A stretch of 64,000 nt of DNA from Amylostereum areolatum (Eukaryota; Basidiomycota; Agaricomycetes; Russulales; Stereaceae): NCBI GenBank assembly GCA_012932865.1, contig SAXG01000006.1, positions 496,001 through 560,000 on the forward strand, read 5' to 3'. This document shows, piece after piece, positions 1-8,726 of the stretch. The notes beneath the pieces were generated by a model that did no database searches, was not told where the DNA came from, and saw nothing but the letters and a program-made list of their open reading frames with translations. Within the stretch, counting starts at the first letter, position 1. The number at the start of each line of letters is the position of its first letter. A program made the translations under genes and the position numbers.

Positions 1-1
1 A

Positions 2-960
2 ATTTTCGAGACACTCGCTCGTCTTGACAAGTATCATCCTAAACTACGGCAAGTTCTACTTTTTGACCGCATGTTTGCATCATGTATACCTAATGTTTGA
101 CGATGCTCCCTCATAGTGTACTCTTCCTCCACAACTGGCTCGTCAATCTTACAGGACGTGCCGATGGTTTCAAGGAGGTTGACCTTCTTCAAGAGCACCA
201 AAACTTTTGGGCGAAGGTACGTCTTGCTATCATTCAAGGTCTAAGCCTTGCAACTAAAAGATGTTGCTAGGTCATGTACACAGCCAAAGGCTCTAATAAG
301 AGTTGGGAGTGGCTCTCCATGATCACAGTCTGCATTTTCACGCTCCGCGACGCAATGCGCACCGTTCACAAATCATTCAAGATTCCTGAACTCGGCATCT
401 CGCATACAAGCCCAGCGGGGCAGGGAGATGTCGACGAACTGGCTGACGAGATGGCGAGGCAAAAGGTGCAAGAGTATGTGCCAAACCGACCGTCAAAACC
501 GTTCACGGCGCCTGTGCGGGATCTCTTCCACAATGGTGCAGACTACGCCAACCACCCCAAGGCTTTCCAGTCTTGCCGTCAAGATCCTCGCCGTGCACGT
601 TATGCCAACACGTCTAGTTCTATTCTAACAGCTAGCGTACCAATCGCGACATCCCACAATGGTCAGGTCCCCTACGAGCAGGAGTCGATGTTGAATGAAG
701 AAGCGAACACAGATGCGCCCAATGATCATCATCTCGATGAGACTGCTCAAGTCCAACACTTACCTGAGTACTTTGCGGACATTGTGCATGATGGTGTTAC
801 AGTGCACGATGACATGAATGAGCGTCCGACGGTGGAGGATCTCGCAGTGGACGAAGAGGAGTTTTATGGTATTAAGGGCAACATATGGGCACGGGCGGTA
901 CAAATGGTGGAAGATATGGAGGAGTTACAGCACGGAGACCATATGTATGAAAATCCGTGA
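2..960 (+). CDS. DUF6589-like protein, C-terminal part (5' end outside window)
   Basis: The frame is open from the left edge. Two introns can be placed: 73-116 (ends CTCATAG) and 217-270 (GTACGT...GCTAG). Splicing gives one frame of exons 2-72, 117-216 and 271-960, ending in TGA. The middle reads LHNWLVNLTGR, then LQEHQNFWAK and SNKSWEWLSM, the pattern I associate with the C-terminal region of basidiomycete DUF6589 proteins, a large family of unknown function often expanded in Agaricomycetes. The last 90 residues are acidic and low complexity. No catalytic motif is visible. The 5' end lies outside the window, so total length is unknown. The gene is convergent with the RecQ-bromodomain gene, whose stop is at 1775. 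Family assignment is from memory of the pattern and moderately sure; the exon structure is well supported by the kept frame. Confidence 0.6.
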
Positions 961-1774
961 CCGTTGTAACAAGTTTGAACATGTGAGGAACTAAGGATGG
1001 ACCGAGGCAGGAAGGATCAGTGAGGATAGCTGACGCACGGCGCGTGGTGACTCGGGATAGTTGCATGGAGATGGCGAGAGGCTCATGTTGCGAGAAATCA
1101 ACCCTACATGTAGATGCTGTAAGTGTTACAGCATCTGGGAGGTGAGAGCGCGGACGCACCTCGTCGGGTAGCACTCCGTTGTGACTGGCCCCGCATCACC
1201 ATCCGCCATGGAGACCACCCTTCCCTGCAGAGGAGACTGTTTTGAGGACATCTTCACGTCGCCGCGCATGGACCCGCTTGTCCTCAGGGCTCAGCATGAA
1301 CGGCATGCCGATTCTCCCGGGTCTGGCGCTGCTGGGTCTGATGGTGGGCCGTGGCTGAGCCAGGTTATTGCCTATATTTGGTGTTGACCAGTGGCCAGGG
1401 TTGCGTTGGCGTGCGGGATCCATGGTGTGTCTGCAAGTCGAAGGGATGACGAGGAAGGACAGACGTGAGGACAGAGAGAGGTTCCGGTGCGCTGAGTCGT
1501 TCGACGTTTGGACGCAGTTCATTGTACGGTCACATGACCACTATCAGCCGCCGACGCGCCCCCGGAAAAGTTGCCCTACCACTTCCTCACGCATAAGACC
1601 CCTTAGATTTTGGTGCGGGCCTCCTCAGTATGGTCTATTCATTCATATTTAAGTGTCCTTGGTATTCTCAACCTTGTTCTAGCCCGTCCCCAAGCAGAGT
1701 TTCTCCTCAGCTTAGTCAGCCCATCCATCGGAGCGGCGAGTCGCGACTACATGTCGTTACCCTCGCACAAGTAT
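961..1774. other. Intergenic region between two convergent genes
   Basis: No supported gene here. Short open frames on both strands have no recognisable motif and are not linked by plausible splice sites. It is presumably 3' UTR of both neighbours. Confidence 0.5.
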
Positions 1775-2223
1775 TCATTCGCCTGTGACAGAGGTTCAGA
1801 TATGCTCAAGAGGTTCAATAAGAGTACATACCATCATCTGAAACCAGTGCGAGGGCCCCAGGAAGATCCGGGTTTTGACGAGCATGATCTACAAGACAAT
1901 GTCGTACAACCCCTTCAAGTGTCACCGAGTCCAGCCATTCCTGAGAATCCTCGTCATAGAACATACGCGCATTGTTGAACATAAGTAGCCAGTCACCCAA
2001 GTACTCGTCCAGAGAATGATATCCGTTTTTTACCATGGCAATTCGTCCACGGATGCGCGAGATGGCCATAGGAGTCGTGATAACGGTGAAATACTCAGGT
2101 GCATGGCGCTATATCCTGCCGTCAGATGATATAGCTCACATCATTAAGAGTACTAGCACATACTGAGTTTCGTGCAAGGACCTTTTCAAACGATTGACAA
2201 AGCTTGCGCCCCGTGGAGTCCTC
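1775..2223 (-). CDS. Bromodomain-encoding 3' part of a RecQ-bromodomain gene, severed by an LTR element
   Basis: This is the downstream piece of the gene that starts at 25089. Exons are 2223-2164, 2108-1832 and 1782-1775, with introns 2163-2109 (GTATGT, CTGAC branch, ATAG) and 1831-1783 (GTATGT, CTGAAC, CACAG). Joined to exon 4 across the insertion, with one copy of the CCTTG duplication kept, the frame continues without a break and ends in TGA. The piece encodes most of a bromodomain: STGRKLC and FEKVLARNS of the ZA region, EYFTVITTPM (the P-M of the ZA loop), then LMFNNARMFYDED of helix B and the BC loop. The residue that normally is the acetyl-lysine-binding Asn (as in ARTYN of SNF2-type bromodomains) is Tyr here. 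In this allele the exons are cut off from their promoter by 20.6 kb of transposon. Confidence 0.85.
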
Positions 2224-2228
2224 CCTTG

Positions 2229-2775
2229 TGTTAAGGACGGTCCTTATCACGTGACAAGCGGCTCAGGCTACAGTACTCTTATGCGTGAGAGGTGGGATCA
2301 GGTGATCCAGACGTCTCGGTTTATACGAAGGTAAAGGTCAATAAGCGAAGCAGTAAGTCTTCACGGAAGACTTAGGCGAGCTTATTAACTTAGTTTGGAT
2401 TCTCTTTAGTATGCTTAAGAGGAGGTTCTTATTAGAACAGTCCTGTATTTACAAAGAGAACGAGCTGAGGAATAGCTCGTTCGTTGAGCCTCCTTTTATA
2501 TGAAAGGAGATCAAGTAAATAAATGTACATAAAGCAACGATCGTATCAAGTATCTATGGGGACGCGACTGTGGCACCGTCGTGGCTATGTTGTCGACATG
2601 TCGACGAACAGTGGCACTGCCGGAGCTGTGTTGTCGAGATGCCGACGAGCTGTGGCGCGGTCATGGCTATGTCGTCGGGACGGTTACGAGCTGGGGCACA
2701 GTCGTAATCCGTCGTTTAACGACGTCCTTCCGAATAAGGTAAGGGAAAATGAGATACCTTATTGGAGTTGTAACA
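2229..2775 (-). repeat. 3' LTR of the outer gypsy element (547 bp)
   Basis: Matches 22264-22810 over its full length with two differences seen by eye. Ends TGTTA/TAACA. It is the 3' LTR because the coding strand is minus. Confidence 0.95.
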
Positions 2776-2999
2776 CTATCCCCCTCTCTAGAGTCGACGT
2801 CTCGTCGATTTGCGAATCGAATGGGTTCCATGGGAAGTTCTTGAACACGTTCGTTCGGTCGACGCCATCGGTGGATGAAGATTATTGATGTGAGGGCGGT
2901 AAGGGCGGTAAGTGTCACGATCACACTTATGACGATGACAATTGATCGTGGAGTGGTCGCGGCGAACATTGTGAGATCGGGTGATTGAGTGGGCTGCAT
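2667..2999 (-). CDS. ORF5 of the outer element, one-pass membrane protein
   Basis: A 110-codon frame starts at ATG 2999 and runs into the 3' LTR. Residues about 19-42 form one strongly hydrophobic segment (SIVIVISVIVTLTALTAL and on) followed by RWRR, which predicts a membrane anchor with the C terminus inside. The last third is LTR sequence. Position next to the polypurine tract recalls env-type genes, but the ectodomain would be only about 18 residues and no Env motif is visible. Not recognised; the open frame could be chance, though the hydrophobic block with a basic stop-transfer is clean. Confidence 0.45.
   Translation of the reverse strand: MQPTQSPDLTMFAATTPRSIVIVISVIVTLTALTALTSIIFIHRWRRPNERVQELPMEPIRFANRRDVDSREGDSVTTPIRYLIFPYLIRKDVVKRRITTVPQLVTVPTT
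2776..2789 (-). other. Polypurine tract of the outer element
   Basis: On the minus strand the 14 bases abutting the 3' LTR read AGAGAGGGGGATAG, the expected plus-strand primer position for reverse transcription. Confidence 0.75.
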
Positions 3000-3074
3000 C
3001 GTGTTTTCTGATTTTTCTTATTTTGACGTTCCCTCTTCTTATGTTCGCTCAAAATCGGGTGATAGAATTCTATT

Positions 3075-3461
3075 CTACCGCTTCAACCACGACTCCACTA
3101 CCTTCATATCCTCCCCGTCCATCGTGGGAGATCCCAACCTATGCCCTATCCTCGCCGTCATGACGGGGTCGTCGGGGTCTCTGAACCGGGGCTCATGCCT
3201 CTTGAAGAGTCCTTTGATGCCGCACCTCCCCTTCGATTCCTGCAGCGCTTCTTCGTCGAGGCTTCTCGGCCTCTTCAGGGCGCGAGCGACGTCCAGACGG
3301 CTTAGGAGCTCCGTGACTCGCTTGAGATGATGAAGGAGTTCTTCGTCGCGTGGGTCGGGCGTGGGAGTACGCGAAGGAATGGGCGAGGGAGGAGGAGTGG
3401 CAGGAGGAGTGGTGTCGACGGTGGAGAGGTTGCGTGAGGACGGGGTGAGAGTAGAAGACAT
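3075..3461 (-). CDS. ORF4 of the outer element, small helical protein
   Basis: A 128-codon frame starts at an ATG preceded by an A-run (ACCAAAAAAATG). After a Ser/Thr/Pro-rich N terminus it has a charged helix (EELLHHLKRVTELLSRLDVA), then a basic segment and an acidic tail. It lies between ORF3 and the 3' LTR on the element's coding strand. It may instead be the last exon of ORF3, since ORF3 ends at a splice donor, but no clear acceptor was found. Not recognised. Confidence 0.45.
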   Translation of the reverse strand: MSSTLTPSSRNLSTVDTTPPATPPPSPIPSRTPTPDPRDEELLHHLKRVTELLSRLDVARALKRPRSLDEEALQESKGRCGIKGLFKRHEPRFRDPDDPVMTARIGHRLGSPTMDGEDMKVVESWLKR

Positions 3462-3820
3462 TTTTTTGGTAGGTTTGGGTGGTACGAGTGGGTTTTGTTA
3501 GACAGTGTCTGAGGATGTTGTTGTCGCTGTGGCTTTCCTTTTTATCCTTACGATGTGGAGAGGCAATGATGTAATCATTGCGTTCAATCGTAAGCAGGGG
3601 TTCGTACATAATAAAAAACGAGTCGTAAGCGAGCGATGCGTCCAGCGCGTCGCGGGGAGAATGCCAAGCGTTCGCCTTCCTCACAGCGATAGAGACCGGT
3701 ATAGTAGAGAAGTCCGAGGAGAATATGCGTGCGGATGAGGGCGCAGTCCATGATCAGTCCGAGGAGTATCGTAGCGGGAAATCGTAAAGGCGGGATGATA
3801 GGAATAAGATGGAAACGTAA

Positions 3821-3841
3821 ATGATGATGATGATGATGATG
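3821..3841. repeat. (ATG)7 microsatellite
   Basis: Seven perfect ATG units lie in the non-coding strip between ORF3 and ORF4 of the outer element. Confidence 0.9.
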
Positions 3842-3885
3842 TAAAGTCCGAGTGCGTATGAGTAAAAGTTCGTCCGTGCGCTTAC

Positions 3886-5827
3886 CAGGTCTCCGGCCAA
3901 TGAACCTTCGACTCCTCCGCTTCCTGCAAGTCCCAATCTTCTTTCTTCCAGAAGAGATCGTCGACGCGCCAGGAGTGATTGAAGCGCGAGGGGGGTTCTT
4001 GCTGAGTGCGGAGCATGGCGTCCTCCCAGTACAACCACTGTTCAGTGGCGTGCTGGGCGGCTTCGTGCGTCAGGCTCTCGCGTCGCGTGAGGAATCCCAG
4101 GAGCTGCCTGTGGGCGCGGGCGGTAGCATCGGTACGTCGGAGGTGGGGGTGGGATATCAGTGTTCCTGGACCGTAACTGATATCCGGACGGTCCGGGCGA
4201 GGGTGAGGAGGAAGAGTCTGTGGTCGGAGGGGATAGCAGGACCGAGATTGGGGGAAGTGAGGGGGAGCGCCCTTGCGACGGGGACAATCTCGGCGGAGAT
4301 GGCCTCGCTTGCCGCATTTCCAGCAGCATTTCCGCGGCTTCGAGGGAATCGCGTCCCACTCTGCCTGCGTCCACGTGGTTGGCTCGTTGCTCCATGGGTC
4401 CGAGGGATTCTCGGCTACTTCCTTCGTCTTGTCGTCCTTCTCCGATCTGTCCGTCGAGCTGTCCGATTCGTCCGCTGAACTGTCCGACTCGTCCGTTAGG
4501 TTGAGTTCCTGTCTCCTGCGAGCGCGCTCCTCCATCATCCGATCGACTATCCTCTTGAGTTCTCTGAAGTTCTTCCTCACCCGATGCATCGGGGAGTCTG
4601 AACTCTCTGATCCGCTTGACTGGTCTTCCGTTGGGCTCGGTAGAATCATGTTTACGTCGCTGTGCGGTGACTCGGGGATCCTGGGCGACGGGATTTCGAG
4701 CGTAGTCGGGGTGCGGACGTGGGAATGAGGGATAAGGGGCGTGGTTTCCGTGCCAAGGCATGGGAGTGTCGCTAGCAGATAGTGGGAATGGAGTTGGCGT
4801 TCTATGCACGGCGGGCAGCTGAGGAGGTGTCCTAGGTACCGGTCGCGGACTGCTGGCCGGTCGTCCGGTTGATTGTCCGGGCTCTGGAAGGACCAGGGAC
4901 TGTCCCGATAGCTCTCTTGGCAGGGGCTGTCTGAACTGCTCTCCGGGTAATCCGTTTCTAACGATGGGAGGCTGGACGGGGTTAAGCTGGGTGATGTCGG
5001 GGATGGGTAAGGATCCTGGTGGCGTAGGGGCGGTGACGGGTCGTGGAGGGGCATTAGGAAGGAACGGGGGTCTGGTGAGGGCAGATGCGATGGGATCGGG
5101 TCGAACAGTGTAGCCCGGGGAGATGTGATGTCCATGGAAGATAAGGTCGATGTCGGGGCCTTCCTTTGAAGACATATGGGGAACTCCAGTAGTTTCCATT
5201 CGTCTTCGGAGGATTTCTCCTTCGTAGGCGGCGCGGAAGGTGTGTCTTTCCCAGTTAAGCCAGTTAACTCTGAGTCCGACTTCAGTGAGGAACCTTCGGA
5301 GTTCTGCGACGTTGAGTATAGCCGCTGCGCTAGCTTCCTGAATCGTCGAAGGAGCTTGACCTCTCGTTCCTCCATTTCGGTCGAGAGCGTCAGGTACCTC
5401 AAGTCCAGCTGGTGGAGTTCTTCGTCGAGCATCTTGTTGTGGTCTTCCAGGATGCCCTGGACGTCGGCCGACTCCCTCCTGAGGTCGTCGATCCGCTGCC
5501 TGGCCTGTTCGATCGCTACTCCGGCTATCATGTGGGCTATCTGGTTCTCTAGGATCGGGGAATCGGGCGTTGGGACTTCCGTAGCTCCGGGCCACGGGGA
5601 TTGCATTAGCACCTGTGAGGAATCCGGGTGCTTCAGTTAGGGTTCTTCTGTGTGCTTCTAAGCGGCTTACCCCTTGCTCTTCCGTCTGTTCTTCCGTCTG
5701 GTCCTGACCTAGACGGAGAAGGTACTGACTTAATTGCAAGGATTGCTGCCGATCGAGCGATGAAGCAGTCTCCGCAGAGGGCGCGTTCCTGTTGAGAGTG
5801 GTGAACTCGGTTGCAGACGAGGCGGAG
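3886..5827 (-). CDS. ORF3 of the outer element: coiled-coil and zinc-knuckle protein, spliced
   Basis: The gene starts downstream of pol at 13359 (ATG TCG ACC AC, 13359-13349), is interrupted by the nested gypsy, and resumes at 5827. Exon 1 is exactly 56 codons once the insertion is removed. An intron at 5670-5613 (GTAAGC donor, CTAAC branch, CACAG acceptor) joins it in frame to exon 2 (5612-3886). Exon 2 has a long heptad-like helical stretch (about residues 95-160), a Ser/Pro-rich linker, an acidic Ser/Asp repeat, and a CCHC knuckle CWKCGKRGHLRRDC near residue 485-500. It ends at a second consensus donor (GTAAGC, 3885), so more coding sequence may follow. Function unknown. The knuckle suggests nucleic-acid binding, perhaps a second Gag-like protein in the position where env lies in retroviruses (inference). 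Confidence 0.7.
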
Positions 5828-5832
5828 GTGGT
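4042..5832 (-). other. Second long open frame overlapping ORF3
   Basis: A 598-codon frame on the same strand shares exon 1 of ORF3, then reads through the intron and stays open over about 1.5 kb in a different frame from exon 2. Most of it is Pro/Arg/Ser-rich, as a GC-biased shadow would be. But if the 58-bp intron is retained this is what would be made, so an alternative product is possible. The exon 2 frame, with its coiled coil and knuckle, is the better candidate for the main protein. Confidence 0.4.
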
Positions 5833-6290
5833 TGTCATGAACGGTCTATAATTTTCTTTTTACTTTACATCGGTTACACGCTTTAGGACTTATCGACTTA
5901 TCACCGGTCCGGCTCCACCTTGGCCCGGACCCGGCTCATCTATATCCCGCCCGGACCCACGTGACTCATCTCGGTCCGGGTCTGACTCCTTTCTCTTGAC
6001 TCATGCTGTACGATACTGACTCACGCTGTGCTCTTTTACATACGACTGCTTACTTATACTTGGTCTGCTTACTGATCGCCGTGTATTGGTTGCTTACCTA
6101 AGTCTCTCTCCTCTTGTGTATATAAGGCTCGCTCTCGCTGTACATATTCCTTATCTCGAGCTAGTCAATTCTACCGACTTTGCTTGCTTTCCCTCGTCTG
6201 TCGCCGTGTCTGATCGGCTCCCCTCTGTCGTCCTCATCTTCTAGTCAGCTGTGTCGTAACTTGGTGCTGTCGCACTAGTCGTTGCTGACA
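5833..6290 (+). repeat. 5' LTR of the nested gypsy (458 bp)
   Basis: Begins TGTCATGAAC and ends GTTGCTGACA, followed by TAAGCTCGAGATC, a probable primer-site region shared in near-identical form with the TRIM element. Confidence 0.95.
6119..6126 (+). promoter_or_regulatory. TATA box in the LTR of the nested gypsy
   Basis: TATATAAG lies in the LTR about 170 bp before its 3' end, the expected place for the U3 promoter. The copy in the 3' LTR is at 13177-13184. The TRIM LTR has the same TGTATATAAGG block on the minus strand. Confidence 0.65.
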
Positions 6291-6761
6291 TAAGCTCGAG
6301 ATCTGTTTACTCTTGCACCACCCTACGACCGTCCCTACGTACTGTAGCGTAGTAGTAGTAGTACCCGTCTGGTACTGACCTTGTTCTTCCCCCGTGCCGC
6401 CCTAGACCGTTGCCCCCAGAGTACGCGACTCGTTACCCTGACATTGTGGTCGTGCGCACGTATACCGGTGCCGGCTTGACGTTTCCTCGAAACGTTACAC
6501 CTACTCGAGACTCTCCAATACCAGGAGTTGAAAGCTCAGAGGTGACAGTAGAAGGTGCACCTTTGGTGTAGGAAACGAGTAAAAGCGGCGAAAGGAAAGC
6601 GGTTTAGGAAGTCTTTGGGCTCGTGTCCCCTAGACGAAGAGACAGCCAACAGGTCGAGAAGACTGAGGCAGACCGTCTTGCGATCTCATAACAGAACCAC
6701 CCTCCCTCGACAAAATCTTCCCTTGCCGCACAGAGTAACCATTTCGACTGGGGGCTCGTGC
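6291..6761 (+). other. Untranslated leader of the nested gypsy
   Basis: Lies between the 5' LTR and the first good Gag ATG. A run of open codons precedes the ATG at 6762 but has no protein character. Presumably holds the primer-binding and packaging signals. Confidence 0.5.
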
Positions 6762-8726
6762 ATGGAAGATTGGCGCTCGCAAGTACAAGAATTCATCCCC
6801 ATCAGCCACGACGCTATCATCTCCCTCATCAACGAATCTAGAGACCCTTGGGCCTGGCACAATTGGAAGGTCGCCCTCGGCGTAGAAGAACTTGAAGACT
6901 CCATCATAGACGTCCACTTCTATCGCCTCAAAATAAGCGAACAAGGAAACGGAAACCTCTACGTCTACTCCTGCCCATACGTCACCTACCGCTACAAACT
7001 CGAGCAACCCCCAAAATCCTTCTACGCGCCCAACGAGAAAATACCAGTGGACACTCGACACACCCACCGCCTCCTTACACCAGGCAACACCCCCAGCCCC
7101 ACACCAGAGCCAGAGGTCATCGACCTCACCCAGCCAGAGGTCATCGACCTCACCCACTTATAAACAATTCCCTAGTTCGGACTCAACGGCTCCGACTCCA
7201 GTTCTGACTCCGACACCGACGTTGAGGACGAAAACTGCTACATATATCCCCTCCCTCTAGGCTTCACTGAACGAGGAAACGACTTCTTTGTCCAACTCGG
7301 AGACACCACTGTCGAAGTCGCCTTCGTAGCAACCCAAACAAGTGGCATCAGTTGGTACTTCGCCAACGAAAGCCAAGACGACCTCACTGAAGCCGACTTC
7401 AACCTCATCGCCGCCTCCGCCCTACCGCCTGTCACCGACGAAGACTTCTACGACCTCGACGAACCAATCATGGCTGCCCAGTGGATCCGCACCGACCCCC
7501 AACCCCCTCTCCCCACCGAACTTGCCAACTGCACCGAAATCGGTGGAACATGGAACATCGTCATCGGCCAAACTGGCTCTCCCATCCAACACATGAATAA
7601 CGGCACCGACGATGCCTGGCTCATGGAAGTAAATGGCCAATGGGTCGCCATCCCTGCCGTGCTTGTTGCTGCCCTCAACCTGCCACCCCCCACCGTCAAC
7701 GTCACGGCCCCCCCCATCACCGTCAACCCCCCTGCGGTCACTGTTAGTGCCCCAGCCGCCGCCGCCGCCAGACCCCCCCGAAAGAAAGTCCACGCGAAAA
7801 CTCCTGAAGGCTTCTCTGGGAAACGAGAGGACTTCAATGACTGGATGCGGTCGTGCGAGGAATACATGCGAGCCGCTGAGGATGACCTCGTGACGGACAA
7901 GGACAAAGTCCTCTTCATTCTCACCTACATGACGGGGGAGGCAGCACGCACCTGGAAGGCCGAGTATGAGGATGCACACTTGGCCAATGGAGCCATGGTC
8001 GCCTGGGTGGACTTCCACAAAGCACTCAAAGGGGCCTTCACCGACGTCAATGAGCAGCACCGTGCCGCAGTCGAACTGGACGGGTTCAAACAGACGAAGG
8101 GTACCACTGCCCATGAATACTTCGCCAAGTTCGAGCAACTCGCAAGGAAGGCAGGATACTCCACGGCGCAGGACCCTATCCACCTCATGCAGCTGCTCAA
8201 ACACAACGTCTACTATCGGACCATCGACTCCATCTACGACAGCGGCCACGTTCCTCAGAAATATGAGGACCTCAAAGAGCGCATCATCCTGATCGACGGT
8301 CTACGACAGGAGCGGGAGGACCTTAAGACCCAGCGCAGTGGACCCGTGCAGAACCAAAAACCCAAAGGACAAGGATCGACCAATGGGCAACAAGGGGGGC
8401 AGGTCCCATGGCGCCGCGATGGAACCGGCACGGTGCACGGTGGCAAAGGTCAGCCGATGGACGTCAACCGTGTCGACATCAAGGGGCGATGCTTCCGCTG
8501 CGGACAGAATGGCCACCAGGTGCGGGACTGCAGGGTGGACGTGAAGAACATCCGAGACATGTGGGGGAGGGACCGGTACACGGAACCACCAAAGCGGGAG
8601 GCTCGAGCACAGACGTTCGAGACACCCACCGCCTGGGCTAGGAGCCTGTCGGCCGAAGATCGGAAAAGCGTGATGGACACGCTTCAAGCTCAGCCGAAGG
8701 TGGAGGAGAAGAAGGAGGGTTTTTGA
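6762..8726 (+). CDS. Gag of the nested gypsy, with an internal intron or stop pair
   Basis: Starts MEDWRSQVQEF at 6762. The frame meets TAA (7161-7163) and TAG (7173-7175) but is otherwise continuous to TGA at 8726. A 60-bp intron at 7116-7175 (GAG|GTCATC ... CTCAC ... CCTAG) would remove both stops and keep frame, though its donor is weak; stop readthrough is the alternative. Unspliced, the short product ends in a repeated EVIDLT motif, which matches SUMO-interacting motifs. The second part contains a capsid-type domain (EGFSGKREDFNDWM onward, AREYF-like helices) and a CCHC knuckle CFRCGQNGHQVRDC. The last codons are GGT TTT TGA, a -1 shift site. Confidence 0.85.
8717..8723 (+). promoter_or_regulatory. 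Probable -1 ribosomal frameshift site GGGTTTT, nested gypsy
   Basis: G GGT TTT precedes the Gag stop TGA (8724-8726). Pol is open in the -1 frame; its first ATG is at 8738, so Gag-Pol fusion by slippage is the natural reading. Confidence 0.72.

Noticed and set aside
872..1522. Minus-strand frames between the first two genes
   Set aside because: Overlap the coding exon on the other strand or have no motif or splice support.
2667..2999. ORF5 as a true envelope gene
   Set aside because: Only about 18 residues precede the membrane segment; no signal peptide, Cys pattern or fusion motif. Kept as a small membrane ORF.
6555..6761. N-terminal extension of the nested Gag to 6555
   Set aside because: Basic, no conserved character and next to the LTR; MEDWRSQ at 6762 is the natural start.
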